64,000 nt of DNA from Actibacterium atlanticum (GCF_000671395.1 NZ_AQQY01000003.1:62001-126000), one strand, 5' to 3'; shown: positions 1 through 10,156, numbered from the stretch's first letter. Notes: generated by a model not told the origin, from the letters alone. Made by a program: numbers and translations.

Positions 1-701
1 CCATCAGCGGTATCGCCAAAGGCTCGGGTATGATCGCGCCTGACATGGCGACAATGCTCGTTTACATTTTCACTGACGCCAAAATTGCGCGGGATCCGTT
101 GCAACGCATCCTGTCACGCCTGACCGACAGCAGCTTTAACGCCATCACAGTTGATAGCGACACCTCAACCTCTGACACGCTGCTGCTGGCCGCCACGGGT
201 AAAAGCAACGCTCCGATGATCAGCGATCTGCGGTCCGCAAACGCCAAAGCTTTTGGTGCGGCGCTGGAGCAAGTGATGCTAGATCTTGCCCATCAGGTTG
301 TGCGCGACGGAGAAGGCGCGACCAAGTTCATTGAGGTGTCCGTTTCAGGCGCTGCCAGCGCCTCGGACGCGCACAAGGTGGCAATGGCAATTGCCAACTC
401 GCCGCTGGTGAAAACAGCAGCAGCGGGCGAAGATGCAAACTGGGGACGGGTTGTCATGGCGGTCGGCAAGTCCGGCGCCAAGGCAGATCGCGACCTGCTA
501 AGTATCCGGTTTGGCGACATCCTTGTGGCTGAAAACGGCTGGGTGGCAGATGGCTACAATGAAGAAACCGGCGCGGCCTATATGAAAAACCAGGAATTGG
601 TGATCGGAGTCGATCTGGGCCTTGGCGCGGGTCATGCCACCGCATGGACGTGCGACCTGACCCATGACTACATCAGCATCAACGCGGACTATCGTTCATG
701 A
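1..701 (+). CDS. argJ: Glutamate N-acetyltransferase / amino-acid acetyltransferase ArgJ, 3' part
   Basis: The frame is open from the left edge, so the start lies outside the window. ArgJ moves the acetyl group from N-acetylornithine to glutamate in arginine synthesis. The visible part begins just before the autocleavage motif [14 protein letters not shown]. The Thr of ATML (codon at 51-53) is the conserved residue that becomes the N-terminal nucleophile of the beta chain, so the window holds essentially the whole beta chain. The C-terminal [11 protein letters not shown] ending is typical of the family. The stop overlaps the next gene's start in an ATGA, so the two are probably translationally coupled. 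Confidence 0.95.
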   Translation, partial: ISGIAKGSGMIAPDMATMLVYIFTDAKIARDPLQRILSRLTDSSFNAITVDSDTSTSDTLLLAATGKSNAPMISDLRSANAKAFGAALEQVMLDLAHQVVRDGEGATKFIEVSVSGAASASDAHKVAMAIANSPLVKTAAAGEDANWGRVVMAVGKSGAKADRDLLSIRFGDILVAENGWVADGYNEETGAAYMKNQELVIGVDLGLGAGHATAWTCDLTHDYISINADYRS

Positions 702-1096
702 AAACAGTACTGGTGTCTGCCGTTGCCTTGATAGACGCAGATGGGCGCGTCTTGCTGGGACAGCGCCCCGAAGGCAAATCCATGGCTGGTTTGTGGGAAT
801 TTCCAGGCGGCAAAGTAGAACCCGGCGAAACCCCCGAGGTCGCGCTGATCCGCGAGCTGGAAGAAGAGCTGGGCATCAACACATGGGAAAGCTGCCTTGC
901 ACCACTGACATTTGCCAGCCACAGCTATGAAAACTTCCATCTTTTGATGCCGTTATTTGCTTGCCGCAAGTGGGAAGGGATCCCGCAATCGCGCGAAGGT
1001 CAGGCGCTAAAATGGGTGCGGAGCGAATCACTTCGTGACTACCCGATGCCAGCGGCTGACATACCGCTTATCCCGATCCTCAGAGACTGGTTGTAA
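698..1096 (+). CDS. mutT: 8-oxo-dGTP diphosphatase MutT (Nudix hydrolase)
   Basis: A 132-residue Nudix protein. The Nudix box GX5EX7REUXEEXGU is intact at residues 38-60 (GKVEPGE, then RELEEELGI). With the size and the early [20 protein letters not shown] segment it matches MutT, which hydrolyses oxidised dGTP to keep 8-oxoguanine out of DNA. It overlaps argJ by 4 bp (ATGA), which implies co-expression with arginine biosynthesis rather than a functional link. Substrate specificity is inferred from family resemblance; another nucleotide substrate is possible. Confidence 0.88.
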   Translation: MKTVLVSAVALIDADGRVLLGQRPEGKSMAGLWEFPGGKVEPGETPEVALIRELEEELGINTWESCLAPLTFASHSYENFHLLMPLFACRKWEGIPQSREGQALKWVRSESLRDYPMPAADIPLIPILRDWL

Positions 1097-1257
1097 CGGC
1101 GATTTGACGCCGACAACGGCACGCGCACAAGCTCATCACCTATTTGCTTAAAATTTCGTCTCTTTGGGCGCCTGTGTGTGAACTTTTTAAGATGAAATTT
1201 TATCTGAATATAGTATTGTTTCCTTAGCGTCACATACTCTTTGGGGGAGAGCAGGAT

Positions 1258-1398
1258 ATGATTAAGACAATCACAATGGGAAATTACATTTCCGTTCAGG
1301 GTGCCTTTGTGCGCAAACTGGGCAATGGAAATGTACAGGTCCGCGTGGGTGAGCGTCTTTTTGAAGGCCGTCCGGTCAGCACCAAAAAGACCGCTTAA
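1258..1398 (+). CDS. Small conserved-type protein, 46 residues, unknown function
   Basis: A 46-codon frame begins MIKTITMGNYISVQGAF and ends with TAA at 1396-1398. A strong GGGGGAGA ribosome-binding site lies about 7 nt before the ATG, and an intrinsic terminator follows 20 bp after the stop, so it looks like a free-standing expressed gene. The protein is basic (Lys and Arg spread throughout) with alternating hydrophobics (VQGAFVRKLGNGNVQVRVG) that suggest a small beta-barrel-like fold. No signal peptide or membrane segment is visible. I recall similar short proteins in Rhodobacteraceae but know no function. Confidence 0.65.
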   Translation: MIKTITMGNYISVQGAFVRKLGNGNVQVRVGERLFEGRPVSTKKTA

Positions 1399-1415
1399 CT
1401 TAGCGCCAACCATAC

Positions 1416-1452
1416 GAAAAAAGGGACGACCCGCTGGGCCGTCCCTTTTTTA
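1416..1452. terminator. Bidirectional intrinsic terminator
   Basis: An A-run, a GC stem (GGGACGACC paired with GGCCGTCCC, loop around 1430-1434) and a T-run are arranged symmetrically. The element can therefore stop the 46-codon gene on the plus strand and the rimP-nusA-ylxR-infB operon on the minus strand. Confidence 0.8.
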
Positions 1453-1476
1453 TTGCGGTCACTGGATCGAAGAAGA

Positions 1477-3987
1477 TCAATCCAGAGAACGTTCTACTTC
1501 TTCGCGTTCGAAAATCTCGATCACGTCACCAGCACGGATATCGTCGTAGTTTTCGAATGCCATGCCGCATTCCTGACCCGACTGAACCTCTTTCACTTCG
1601 TCCTTGAAACGCTTGAGCGTTTTCAGCGTACCTTCGTGGATCACAACGTTGTCGCGCAGCAGACGCACACCGGCGCTGCGGCGTGCGACGCCTTCGGTCA
1701 CGATACAACCAGCTACCTTGCCCACACCGGTAACCTTGAACACCTCTTTGATCTCGGCATAGCCGATAAAGTGTTCGCGGATCTCGGCGCTCAGCAGGCC
1801 CGAGGCGGCGGCTTTGACGTCATCCACAAGGTCATAGATGACCGAGTAGTACCGAATCTCGACGCCCTTTTGGTTGGCCGCGTTCCGGGCCGGGGCGTTG
1901 GCACGGACGTTAAAGCCCATGACCGGCGCGCCCGAAGCCTCGGCCAGACCGATATCGGATTCGGTGATCGCACCCACACCCGTGTGCAGAACGCGCACGC
2001 GTACTTCGTCGTTGCCGATCTTTTCCATCGCCTGAACGATGGCTTCGGCTGAACCCTGTACGTCGGCCTTCACCAGAACCGGCAACTCTGCCACGTTCTG
2101 ATCTTCTTTGGCCTTGGCCATCAACTGGTCCAGCGTCGTCGCGGCACCAGCAGCAGCACGTTTGTCTTTGGCAGCTTGCTCGCGATATTCGGCAATTTCA
2201 CGGGCCTGTGCTTCGGTTTCGACCACGTTCAGAACGTCACCCGCTTCGGGTGTGCCGTTCAGGCCCAGAACCTCGACCGGAACCGAAGGCCCGGCCTCGT
2301 CGACACGATCACCCTTGTCGTCAACCAGCGCACGTACTTTACCCCACTGCTCACCAACGACAAAGATGTCGCCCTTACGCAGGGTGCCGTTTTGCACCAG
2401 AACGGTGGCAACAGGGCCGCGACCCACATCCAGCTGAGCTTCGATTACAGCACCCGAGGCAGCACGCTTCGGGTTGGCTTTCAGCTCAAGGATTTCAGAC
2501 TGCAGCGCAATCGATTCCAGCAGCTCGTCCAGACCTTGGCCGGTGTGGGCCGAAACTTCGACGTCCTGAACCTCACCCGACATGGCTTCCACGATCACTT
2601 CGTGCTGCAACAGCTCGGTGCGGACCTTCATCGGGTCGGCCTCGGGCTTATCGCATTTGTTGATCGCCACGATCATCGGCACATCAGCCGCTTTGGCGTG
2701 GTTGATTGCTTCGATGGTCTGCGGCATGACGCTGTCATCCGCGGCCACAACCAGAACCACGATGTCCGTCACCTGCGCACCGCGGGCACGCATGGATGTA
2801 AACGCGGCGTGGCCCGGCGTATCCAGGAAGCTCAGAACAGCGCCGCTGTCGGTTTTCACCTGATAGGCACCGATGTGCTGGGTGATGCCACCGGCTTCGC
2901 CCGATACAACCTTGGCGTTGCGGATCGCGTCCAGCAACGAGGTTTTACCATGGTCAACGTGGCCCATGATGGTGATCACCGGCGGACGCGGCTCCAGATC
3001 TTCAGCAGAATCATCAACCGTGTCGATTACGTCTTCCACATCGGCGTCCGAAACACGCACAACCTTGTGGCCGAATTCTTCGACGATCAGTTCAGCAGTG
3101 TCCGCATCCAAAGATTGGTTCTGCGTCACCATCATGCCCATGTTCATGAGCGATTTCACGACATCCGCCACCCGTTCGGCCATACGGTTGGCCAGCTCTG
3201 ACACCACGATGGTTTCGGGAACCTGGACATCGCGAACAACCTTTTCGCGCTGTTCGTTGCCGCCCATGGCCTTTTGGCGCATGCGCTCCTGTTTCCGCTT
3301 CATCGCCGCGACCGAGCGATGACGTCCGTCACCCCCTGACAGCGCCTGATTAACGGTCAGCTTACCCGAGCGACGGTTGTCGCCGCGGTTCTTGTTGCGA
3401 TTCTGACGGTCGTCCCGGTTGTCACGTTCACGGTCCGTCTTGCGCGGAGTCGGCTTGCCGCCGCCACGCGGTGCATCGGCGGTTTTGGGCTCTGCCGGCG
3501 CTGCGGGCGCAGCCGCTTCAGCTTTCTTGGCCGGAGCCGCTGCCGCGCGCTTCTTGGCCTCTTCGGCTTCGCGTTTCTTACGCTCTTCTTCCTCGGCCTT
3601 AGCCTTGGCGCGTTCTTCACGCTCGCGTTCTTCGCGTTCCTTGGCTTCTACCTCGGCACGACGGCGCTTGCGCTCTTCGTCGCGGCGCTTCTCTTCGTCT
3701 TCGCGACGCTGGGCTTCTGCGGCCTCGTTAGCCTTAGCAGCCTGAAGCGCCTTAAGACGGCGTTCCATTTCTGCGTCCGAGATCCCTGCCGGGCGTTTCG
3801 AAGGGTCGCCAAGATGGGCGGCACCAGAACCACCCTTGCCCGCACCGGGCTTGGGTACGACAACGCGCTTGCGCTTGGTCTCAACCACGACATTCTTCGT
3901 CCGCCCGTGGCTGAAGCTCTGCTTCACCTGCCCCGAACGCGGCCCGCCGCGAACACCAAGAGTTTTTTTGCCGTCATTATCGCTCAT
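1477..3987 (-). CDS. infB: Translation initiation factor IF-2
   Basis: An 836-residue GTPase that places initiator tRNA on the 30S subunit and promotes subunit joining. A short N-terminal segment ending in [11 protein letters not shown] is followed by a long charged Arg/Glu/Lys/Ala region (about residues 80-165), expected to be an extended coiled coil. The G domain has G1 [12 protein letters not shown] near residue 343, DTPGHAAF and NKCDKP; beta-barrel and C-terminal domains follow and end at EVERSLD. The start ATG at 3987 lies 7 bp after the ylxR stop. Last gene of the rimP-nusA-ylxR-infB operon, closed by the terminator at 1416-1452. Confidence 0.98.
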   Translation of the reverse strand: MSDNDGKKTLGVRGGPRSGQVKQSFSHGRTKNVVVETKRKRVVVPKPGAGKGGSGAAHLGDPSKRPAGISDAEMERRLKALQAAKANEAAEAQRREDEEKRRDEERKRRRAEVEAKEREEREREERAKAKAEEEERKKREAEEAKKRAAAAPAKKAEAAAPAAPAEPKTADAPRGGGKPTPRKTDRERDNRDDRQNRNKNRGDNRRSGKLTVNQALSGGDGRHRSVAAMKRKQERMRQKAMGGNEQREKVVRDVQVPETIVVSELANRMAERVADVVKSLMNMGMMVTQNQSLDADTAELIVEEFGHKVVRVSDADVEDVIDTVDDSAEDLEPRPPVITIMGHVDHGKTSLLDAIRNAKVVSGEAGGITQHIGAYQVKTDSGAVLSFLDTPGHAAFTSMRARGAQVTDIVVLVVAADDSVMPQTIEAINHAKAADVPMIVAINKCDKPEADPMKVRTELLQHEVIVEAMSGEVQDVEVSAHTGQGLDELLESIALQSEILELKANPKRAASGAVIEAQLDVGRGPVATVLVQNGTLRKGDIFVVGEQWGKVRALVDDKGDRVDEAGPSVPVEVLGLNGTPEAGDVLNVVETEAQAREIAEYREQAAKDKRAAAGAATTLDQLMAKAKEDQNVAELPVLVKADVQGSAEAIVQAMEKIGNDEVRVRVLHTGVGAITESDIGLAEASGAPVMGFNVRANAPARNAANQKGVEIRYYSVIYDLVDDVKAAASGLLSAEIREHFIGYAEIKEVFKVTGVGKVAGCIVTEGVARRSAGVRLLRDNVVIHEGTLKTLKRFKDEVKEVQSGQECGMAFENYDDIRAGDVIEIFEREEVERSLD

Positions 3988-3994
3988 GTGGTCT

Positions 3995-4618
3995 TTACAC
4001 CTTTCCGGGGACCTGTTCCCCGTTCATCATCTTGCGGACGCCTGAAAGCTTGGAGGCATCCTCTACAACACGTTTGGTGAGTCCGCCAGCCGCAAGCGCG
4101 CCATGTATCACATGTTCGCGGCCGAAAGCCAAACCCAATTCCTCGGCGCTCAAGCAGCCGATAAACCTATTCTCGCCGTCAGGCGCACGCAGTTTCGTTT
4201 TTCCACGTGTCGACCCGTCACTGGCCTGGATCAGAACGCGGGCTTCTTCTGTCAAAAGCCAGCCTTTGACCTTTTCAAACCCGCACACCGCCAATCCCGC
4301 TTTGCGCGCCAACGAGATTCCGTCGATCACGCGCTTAGCCAGCTGCGCTTCAACCTGACCAACAAGATCGTCGGGCAGGTTTACCGCTTGCTTAGCGCCC
4401 CGGGCGAAGAGCCGTTTCTTAACGGCCAGGTCCAAGGCTTCGCGATTGGCGGAAACCCAGATCCCCCGCCCGGGCAACTTGCCCAGAATATCCGGCACGA
4501 TCAGATCGCCCGGCCCAACAACAAAACGGATCAGCCCCGCACGAGGCTGAGTTTCACCGGTGGCAACACATCGCCGTTCCGGTTCATCCCGTTTTACGTT
4601 TTGGCCACCGCGACCCAA
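3995..4618 (-). CDS. ylxR: YlxR-family RNA-binding protein with L7Ae-like C-terminal domain
   Basis: A 207-residue, two-domain protein. Residues 1 to about 95 form the YlxR (DUF448) domain, with ERRCVATGE and PGRGIWVS. The rest resembles an L7Ae/L30e RNA-binding fold ([28 protein letters not shown]). YlxR proteins are associated with nusA-infB operons and with RNA binding. The start is TTG at 4616-4618, chosen because TCGGAGGT sits 6-7 nt upstream and the reading frame matches the family N-terminus. It lies 18 bp after nusA and 7 bp before infB. The precise role is not established. Confidence 0.9.
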   Translation of the reverse strand: MGRGGQNVKRDEPERRCVATGETQPRAGLIRFVVGPGDLIVPDILGKLPGRGIWVSANREALDLAVKKRLFARGAKQAVNLPDDLVGQVEAQLAKRVIDGISLARKAGLAVCGFEKVKGWLLTEEARVLIQASDGSTRGKTKLRAPDGENRFIGCLSAEELGLAFGREHVIHGALAAGGLTKRVVEDASKLSGVRKMMNGEQVPGKV

Positions 4619-4636
4619 GACGCACCTCCGAGACCA

Positions 4637-6253
4637 TTAGGCCTCGGCCTCCTCTTGGGTTTCCTCGCCTTCTTCAGCGTCTGCGGCTTCCAGCTCGGCC
4701 GGATCGACCCAGCCCAACGAAATACGCGCGGTCATCACCATGTTTTGCGCTTCTTCCAGGCTGACGTCGAACTTTTCCAGCACACCGTCATCCTTGACGC
4801 GCTCGCCATCAACGGTGGTCCAGCCGCCGGCCAGTTCCCAGTCAGCACAGGTGGCGAAATCTTCCAGCGATTTCACGCCATCTTCGGCCAGCGCCTCGAT
4901 CATTTGGGGTGTCAGACCTTCGAATGCAACCAAGCTGTCCTCGACGCCCAGCGCACGGGCATTTTCCAGTGCCTTGCGGTTCTGCGCTTCCAGATAGTCA
5001 CGCGCACGGGCCTGCAGCTCGTCAGCAGTGCTTTCATCAACACCGTCAATCACCAGCAGTTCGTCTTGCTCGACATAGGCAACCTCTTCGAGGTTGGTGA
5101 AGCCTTCCGACACCAGCAGCTGAGCAAAGAATTCATCCAGATCCAGAGCATCCATGAACAGCTGGGTACGTGCAGCGAATTCGGCCTGACGACGTTCCGA
5201 TTCCTCGGCCTCGGTCATGATGTCGATATCCAGACCCGTCAACTGGCTGGCCAACCGGACGTTCTGACCACGGCGACCAATGGCAAGGCTCAACTGATCG
5301 TCGGGCACAACAACTTCGATGCGTTCGGCCTCTTCGTCCAGAACCACCTTGGACACTTCAGCAGGCTGAAGCGCGTTCACAAGGAAGGTCGGCTGATCTT
5401 CGTTCCAAGGGATAATGTCGATCTTTTCACCCTGAAGCTCATTCACAACGGCCTGAACACGGCTGCCGCGCATACCAACACAGGCACCAACAGGATCAAT
5501 CGAGCCATCAAAGCTGATCACAGCAATCTTGGCGCGCGAACCGGGGTCACGGGCCACGGCTTTGATCTCGATGATGCCGTCATAGATTTCCGGCACTTCC
5601 ATCTTGAACAGCTCTGCCATGAACTGCGGATCGGTGCGGCTCAGGAAAATCTGCGGGCCGCGCGTTTCGCGGCGCACATCCTTGATGAAGCAGCGGATAC
5701 GGTCGTTCGGGCGATAGCTCTCGCGGCCGATTTTCTCGTTGCGGCGCAGGATGCCTTCGCCACGGCCGATATCGACGATGACGTTGCCGTATTCTTCGCG
5801 CTTCACAACACCATTGATGATGGTGCCTGCACGGTCTTTGAACTCATCATACTGACGGTCACGTTCGGCTTCACGGACCTTCTGCAAGATCACCTGTTTG
5901 GCCGACTGCGCCGCGATACGGCCCATCTCAACCGGCGGAACCTCGTCACGCAGCTCGTCACCCACGGCAGGGTTTTCCATGTATTGCTTGGCCTGCTCGA
6001 CGGTCAGCTCGGCCTGATAGTTTTCAAGCTCTTCGTCTTCGACCACCGTGCGCACGCGGGTAAAGGTCGCTTTGCCGGTCTTGCGGTCGATCGACACGCG
6101 AATGTCCATCTCGGCGCCGTAACGCGACTTGGCAGCGCGGGCGAGGCTTTCTTCCATCGCCTGCACGACCAGATCGGGGTCGATCATCTTTTCGCGGGCC
6201 ACGGCCTCGGCGGTCTGCAACAGCTCCAGCTGGTTTGCGGAAGTAATTGCCAT
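4637..6253 (-). CDS. nusA: Transcription termination/antitermination factor NusA
   Basis: A 538-residue NusA, which binds RNA polymerase and nascent RNA to modulate pausing, termination and rRNA antitermination. The order is an N-terminal polymerase-binding domain, S1 (about 130-200), two KH domains ([28 protein letters not shown]), two helix-hairpin repeats after residue 360, and an acidic Glu-rich tail. I chose the ATG at 6253 (MAITSANQ), preceded by GAGGAGGAG. A longer frame from 6298 would overlap rimP by 41 bp. Four bp separate it from the rimP stop. Confidence 0.97.
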   Translation of the reverse strand: MAITSANQLELLQTAEAVAREKMIDPDLVVQAMEESLARAAKSRYGAEMDIRVSIDRKTGKATFTRVRTVVEDEELENYQAELTVEQAKQYMENPAVGDELRDEVPPVEMGRIAAQSAKQVILQKVREAERDRQYDEFKDRAGTIINGVVKREEYGNVIVDIGRGEGILRRNEKIGRESYRPNDRIRCFIKDVRRETRGPQIFLSRTDPQFMAELFKMEVPEIYDGIIEIKAVARDPGSRAKIAVISFDGSIDPVGACVGMRGSRVQAVVNELQGEKIDIIPWNEDQPTFLVNALQPAEVSKVVLDEEAERIEVVVPDDQLSLAIGRRGQNVRLASQLTGLDIDIMTEAEESERRQAEFAARTQLFMDALDLDEFFAQLLVSEGFTNLEEVAYVEQDELLVIDGVDESTADELQARARDYLEAQNRKALENARALGVEDSLVAFEGLTPQMIEALAEDGVKSLEDFATCADWELAGGWTTVDGERVKDDGVLEKFDVSLEEAQNMVMTARISLGWVDPAELEAADAEEGEETQEEAEA

Positions 6254-6257
6254 GGTC

Positions 6258-6842
6258 TCACTCCTCCTCGGAAGCGTCGGTTGTTTCAATATCGTCAAAT
6301 GCGTCTTCGTCGACGATGCCAGCGGCCTTACGTTGCCGCAGCATCTCGCGGATCAGCTCGTCGGTCATCACCAGCTTGGCGTCGGACAGCCAGTCGAACT
6401 CAAGCCCGATGGTCACGTCTTCGCCCTGATCGTTGATGGTGATCAGAACTTCGTTGCCCTCAGTTCCGGCAAGTTCGCCCTTGAAACGACGGCGGCCGTC
6501 GATCAGCTCGGTGGTTTCGATCTTGGCCTCGTAGCCGTTCCAGACATCGAAATCCTTCAACCGCGTCAGCGGGCGGTCGATGCCGGGGCTTGAAACCTCA
6601 AGGGCGTAATTGTCTTCGATTGGATCTTCCACATCCATCACGGCCGACACGGCGGTCGAGATTTCAGCGCAATCATCCACTTCAATCCCGCCCTCGGGGC
6701 GTTCAGCCATGATCTGCAACGTGGCGGTCTTGCCGCCCATCAGGCGTAGGCGCACAAGCTCATATCCCATGCCCTCGATGACGGGCTGGATAATCTTGGC
6801 CAACATGCGGTCGATGGCAGCTTTGGCGATCAGGTCGTTCAT
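6258..6842 (-). CDS. rimP: Ribosome maturation factor RimP
   Basis: A 194-residue protein needed for 30S subunit maturation. The motifs include [14 protein letters not shown], the SSPGIDRPL signature and an acidic C-terminal extension. The ATG at 6842 is preferred over the in-frame TTG at 6851, although the Shine-Dalgarno match (TTGGAA) is weak. First gene of the rimP-nusA-ylxR-infB operon. Its leader carries a terminator-like hairpin only about 12 nt before the start (6855-6878), so expression of the operon may be controlled by attenuation. Confidence 0.95.
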   Translation of the reverse strand: MNDLIAKAAIDRMLAKIIQPVIEGMGYELVRLRLMGGKTATLQIMAERPEGGIEVDDCAEISTAVSAVMDVEDPIEDNYALEVSSPGIDRPLTRLKDFDVWNGYEAKIETTELIDGRRRFKGELAGTEGNEVLITINDQGEDVTIGLEFDWLSDAKLVMTDELIREMLRQRKAAGIVDEDAFDDIETTDASEEE

Positions 6843-6854
6843 GGGTTCCAATAC

Positions 6855-6878
6855 AAAAAAACGGGCCGCGCGGCCCGT
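6855..6878 (-). terminator. Terminator-like hairpin in the rimP leader (possible attenuator)
   Basis: On the minus strand, ACGGGCC-GCGC-GGCCCGT is followed at once by a run of Ts, a textbook intrinsic terminator. It ends 12 nt before the rimP ATG. No minus-strand gene lies just upstream whose transcript it would close, because the neighbour at 7039 runs the other way. It must therefore act within the rimP leader or on a short leader RNA. Confidence 0.65.
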
Positions 6879-6932
6879 TGTTTAATCCGGTGGAGCGTCG
6901 ATCCGGAGACCAGCGCGCCGCTGTTGAGAAGG

Positions 6933-6961
6933 CATATACGCCCTTGAGTCCGAGTCTGCAA
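6933..6961 (-). promoter_or_regulatory. Possible sigma-70-type promoter for the rimP operon
   Basis: On the minus strand TTGCAG (6956-6961) and TATATG (6933-6938) are separated by 17 bp. The matches are 3/6 and 4/6 to consensus. A start near 6926 would give an 80-90 nt leader containing the hairpin at 6855-6878. Found by eye only. Confidence 0.35.
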
Positions 6962-7038
6962 GAGGGTGGTGAGATTCACCTTTAATATGGACAAACGCAG
7001 GTGTCCCCATGATTGTGATCGCTAACAGGGAGCCTGCA

Positions 7039-8067
7039 ATGACCTATCAACCCGCCTCCGACCGCTATGACCTGATGATTTATCGCCGCTGTGGGCGCTC
7101 TGGGCTCAGCCTGCCTGCGATTTCTTTGGGGTTGTGGCACAACTTTGGCCATGACACGCCACATGACACCAAGAAAGAAATCTGCCGCACGGCATTTGAT
7201 CTTGGCATCACCCACTTTGATCTGGCCAACAACTACGGCCCGCCCCCGGGCAGCGCTGAAGAAGCCTTTGGCGAGATATTGCGCACTGATTTCGCCGGAC
7301 ACAGGGATGAACTGATCATCAGCTCCAAAGCCGGGTATGATATGTGGCCCGGCCCATACGGCGAATGGGGCAGCCGTAAGTACCTGATCGCCTCGTGCGA
7401 CCAGTCCCTTAAGCGCATGGGGCTGGACTATGTCGATATTTTCTATTCGCACCGTTTTGACCCGGAAACGCCGCTGGAAGAAACCATGGGCGCATTGGAT
7501 CAGATCGTGCGGTCCGGCAAGGCGCTCTATGCCGGGATTTCCAGTTACAATACCCAGCGCACGCGCGAAGCGGCTGCCATTCTGAACGATCTGGGCACGC
7601 CCTGCCTGATCCACCAGCCCAGCTACAACATGCTCAATCGCTGGATTGAAGAGGATGGGTTGACCGACTCGCTCGACGAATTGGGAATTGGATCAATCGC
7701 TTTTACACCGCTGGCGCAGGGCTTGCTTACCGGGAAATATCTGAACGGCATTCCCGAAGGCAGCCGGGCGACACAAGACAAATCGCTGTCTGCAGACTGG
7801 CTGACCCCGGATGTAATCGAACGGCTGAACGGATTGAACGATATCGCCGCTGCGCGTGGTCAGACTTTGGCACAGATGGCGATCGCCTGGGTCTTGCGCG
7901 AAGGTCGGATTACAACGGCCCTGATCGGTGCGTCTCGGGCGGGTCAGGTCGAAGATTGCGTTGGAGCGATTGGCAATCTGGCCTTCTCGGACGCAGAGCT
8001 GGGCCAAATCGACACTTTGTGCAAAGCGCCTGACATGAACCTTTGGGCGCGTTCGTCTGAAATGTAA
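7039..8067 (+). CDS. Aldo/keto reductase, L-glyceraldehyde 3-phosphate reductase type (YghZ/GprA-like)
   Basis: A 342-residue NADPH-dependent aldo/keto reductase that matches the YghZ/GprA group along its length: LPAISLGLWHNFGHD, DLANNYGPPPG (Asp and Tyr of the catalytic tetrad), SSKAGYDMWPGP (Lys), FYSHRFDP (His), and a C-terminal cofactor region LIGASRAGQVEDC. Members reduce L-glyceraldehyde 3-phosphate or related aldehydes, including methylglyoxal. The ATG at 7039 is chosen because AGGGAG precedes it; the frame is also open from 7009. Monocistronic, divergent from rimP. Confidence 0.9.
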   Translation: MTYQPASDRYDLMIYRRCGRSGLSLPAISLGLWHNFGHDTPHDTKKEICRTAFDLGITHFDLANNYGPPPGSAEEAFGEILRTDFAGHRDELIISSKAGYDMWPGPYGEWGSRKYLIASCDQSLKRMGLDYVDIFYSHRFDPETPLEETMGALDQIVRSGKALYAGISSYNTQRTREAAAILNDLGTPCLIHQPSYNMLNRWIEEDGLTDSLDELGIGSIAFTPLAQGLLTGKYLNGIPEGSRATQDKSLSADWLTPDVIERLNGLNDIAAARGQTLAQMAIAWVLREGRITTALIGASRAGQVEDCVGAIGNLAFSDAELGQIDTLCKAPDMNLWARSSEM

Positions 8068-8152
8068 CCTGGCACGCTTGAACGCCCTGCAACTGTAGCG
8101 CGCAAAATGCTGCGAATCCCTGTATCCTCAGGATGCTAGATAGGAGGAGCTA

Positions 8153-8515
8153 ATGGTCACAGTTCAGGGCATCGGCGGATTTTTCTTCCGGGCTAAAGAT
8201 CCGGCCGCTTTGGCAGATTGGTATGAAACTCATTTCGGAATTTTGCGGGTTCCTGCTGATTATGACAGCCCCGTCTGGCGGCAAAATGCCGGCCCGACGG
8301 TCTTTGCGCCCTTTCCCGAAGACAGCGAGTACTTTGGAACCCCGGAAAACCAGTGGATGCTGAACTTGCGCGTCGATGATCTGGACGCCGCCATCGGTGC
8401 GCTGACCGCTGCTGGCATTCCTGTCGACCCTGACCCAAATCCTTATCCAAACGGGCGTTTCGCCCATGTCACCGACCCAGAAGGCAATCGTATCGAACTG
8501 TGGGAGCCGCTTTAG
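8153..8515 (+). CDS. VOC-family (glyoxalase/bleomycin-resistance fold) protein
   Basis: A 120-residue single-domain protein with the paired beta-alpha-beta modules of the vicinal oxygen chelate superfamily: FFFRAKDPAALADWYETHFG at the start and HVTDPEGNRIELWEPL at the end, where the Glu is a likely metal ligand. GGAGGAG precedes the ATG by 4 nt. Substrate unknown; members include glyoxalases, dioxygenases and resistance proteins. Its stop shares a 4-bp overlap (TTAG) with the stop of the convergent CDGSH gene. Confidence 0.85.
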   Translation: MVTVQGIGGFFFRAKDPAALADWYETHFGILRVPADYDSPVWRQNAGPTVFAPFPEDSEYFGTPENQWMLNLRVDDLDAAIGALTAAGIPVDPDPNPYPNGRFAHVTDPEGNRIELWEPL

Positions 8516-9132
8516 TCGCCGCTCTTCCAACCCGCATCACGGTGACTACCATCGCAATAGGGTTTGTTGCCCGATTGTCCGCATCGGCACAGCACAAACT
8601 TCTCAGCTGACAGGCCGACGGCGGTGGCGTCGGTTTCGATCTCGACCTGACTAACCCAGTAGGGACCATCTTTTTGAATTTTGATCCGGGTTTCTGTATC
8701 CGTCCGGGTTTCAGGCGGCGTGCCCATCTGCAACGCGCCCGATGGGCAGGCGGCAATCACGGCTTCGACCTCGGCTACGGTACCATTGTCCGGCTGCACC
8801 CAAGGTTTTTGCGACGGGTCAAAGATGTGTTTGGCCAGTTTACCGCATTGGGCGGCATGGCTGCACAAGCGCGGATTGAAGCTGACGGTGATCTCTTGCC
8901 CTTCGTAGGTAAAGAAGCGATCCGGCCCCTCGGGCGTCCCCCCGCGAGATTTGAACCCGGCGTCCTTGTGCGAGCCATCACAAAAGGGTTTGTTCCCGGA
9001 CTTGCCGCAACGACACAGCGCCATCACCGGTTTGCAGTCGACTGCATTACCATCGGCATCTGTCAGGCTGGTCAGCCCACGCACCATCAGTGGGCCATCT
9101 TCGCGTTCTTCGATCTTAGCTTTGTCAGACAT
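8512..9132 (-). CDS. CDGSH iron-sulfur protein with central Fer4-type domain
   Basis: A 206-residue protein with two CDGSH zinc-finger-type motifs, CRCGKSGNKPFCDGSH near residue 45 and CRCGQSGNKPYCDGSH near the C-terminus. Each has the three Cys and one His that ligate a labile [2Fe-2S] cluster. Between them is a segment resembling the divergent 4Fe-4S mono-cluster family (LCSHAAQCGKLA, then AACPSGAL). Likely a cytosolic redox or Fe-S handling protein; partner unknown. The start at 9132 is set by AAGGAGGATCAA just upstream. It follows the iminopeptidase gene by 26 bp on the same strand. Confidence 0.85.
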   Translation of the reverse strand: MSDKAKIEEREDGPLMVRGLTSLTDADGNAVDCKPVMALCRCGKSGNKPFCDGSHKDAGFKSRGGTPEGPDRFFTYEGQEITVSFNPRLCSHAAQCGKLAKHIFDPSQKPWVQPDNGTVAEVEAVIAACPSGALQMGTPPETRTDTETRIKIQKDGPYWVSQVEIETDATAVGLSAEKFVLCRCGQSGNKPYCDGSHRDAGWKSGD

Positions 9133-9158
9133 TTGATCCTCCTTGCTGACATGGCTGA

Positions 9159-10148
9159 TCAAAAGCCTAACATACCCGCCTGTCTTTGTACGGCCCGCGT
9201 GGTGCGCAGCAGCTGCGCGGTGATGCCCGGCTCTGACAAGGCGTGACCCGCCAAAGGCACCATGGACAGTTCCGCCCGGCCCCAGTTTTCGGCCAATGCC
9301 CAGGCCGCGCGCGGCGGGCAGACCATATCATACCGCCCTTGAACGATGGTCGCCGGGATATGCGTGATCGCCGACACATTGCTTAGAATTTGCTGATCCG
9401 GGGCAAGCCACCCACCGTTGTGAAAATAGTGATTCTCCAGCCGGGCAAATGCACGCGCGTATTCAGCGGGCGCGTCCCCCATAAATCCTTCGTTGTCGAT
9501 CGAGGCCAGGGCATTCTCCCATGCCGTCCAAGCCTTGGCATAGCGAATTTCCAAAGCGCGATCGCCCGAAAACAGGCGTTTATGATAGGCGTCCACCATA
9601 TCCCCGCGCTCGTCCTCGGGGATCATGCCTTCAAAGCGGGTCCACAGGTCGGGCCAGAACTGCCCAACGCCGCCACGATAGAACCAGTCCAGTTCGCCTT
9701 GTGTCATCAAAAACACGCCGCGCAGCACCAGATAGGCCACATGTTCAGGGTGCGTCTGCGCATAAACCAACGACAGGGTCGCGCCCCAACTGCCGCCGAA
9801 AACAACCCAACGATCGATCTCCAGCAAATTGCGGATATGCTCCATGTCCGCCACAAGATGCCATGTGGTGTTGTCATCGACACTGGCATGCGGGCGCGAA
9901 CGGCCACAGCCGCGTTGATCAAACAGGATGATCCGGTATTCGCTGGGGTCAAAGTAGCGCCGCATCGCCGGGCTACATCCCCCGCCGGGCCCGCCATGCA
10001 CCACGACCACCGGGATGCCATCCGGGTGACCGCACTGTTCCACATACAGCGTGTGGCCATCGCCCACATCGACCATCCGCTGGTCATAGGGCTCCAGCGG
10101 AGGATACAGCATCTGGGCTGCGCTTTTTTGGCCTGCGGACTTATCCAT
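9159..10148 (-). CDS. pip: Prolyl aminopeptidase (proline iminopeptidase)
   Basis: A 329-residue alpha/beta hydrolase that removes N-terminal proline from peptides. Motifs: oxyanion-hole [10 protein letters not shown] (51-60), [12 protein letters not shown], nucleophile elbow GGSWGAT with Ser120, acid in [11 protein letters not shown], and catalytic His in LAGHAL. The ATG at 10148 (MDKSAGQ) gives the usual family length. The frame is open further upstream to 10322, but that would overlap ubiG. A later ATG at 10112 is also possible. Confidence 0.92.
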   Translation of the reverse strand: MDKSAGQKSAAQMLYPPLEPYDQRMVDVGDGHTLYVEQCGHPDGIPVVVVHGGPGGGCSPAMRRYFDPSEYRIILFDQRGCGRSRPHASVDDNTTWHLVADMEHIRNLLEIDRWVVFGGSWGATLSLVYAQTHPEHVAYLVLRGVFLMTQGELDWFYRGGVGQFWPDLWTRFEGMIPEDERGDMVDAYHKRLFSGDRALEIRYAKAWTAWENALASIDNEGFMGDAPAEYARAFARLENHYFHNGGWLAPDQQILSNVSAITHIPATIVQGRYDMVCPPRAAWALAENWGRAELSMVPLAGHALSEPGITAQLLRTTRAVQRQAGMLGF

Positions 10149-10156
10149 TTGCGCTC

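Noticed and set aside
1201-1257. Promoter for the 46-codon gene (TATAGT at 1209-1214)
   Set aside because: No acceptable -35 element at 16-18 bp upstream; left out as a feature.
2176-3201. A 341-codon plus-strand frame opposite infB
   Set aside because: Antisense to the conserved G domain of IF-2; no motif, no RBS of note, composition typical of a shadow.
4103-6436. A 777-codon open frame on the plus strand opposite nusA, ylxR and rimP
   Set aside because: It lies exactly antisense to well-recognised genes, its translation is of odd His/Phe/Gln-rich composition without domain motifs, and the acidic codon bias of nusA explains the lack of stops. Shadow frame.
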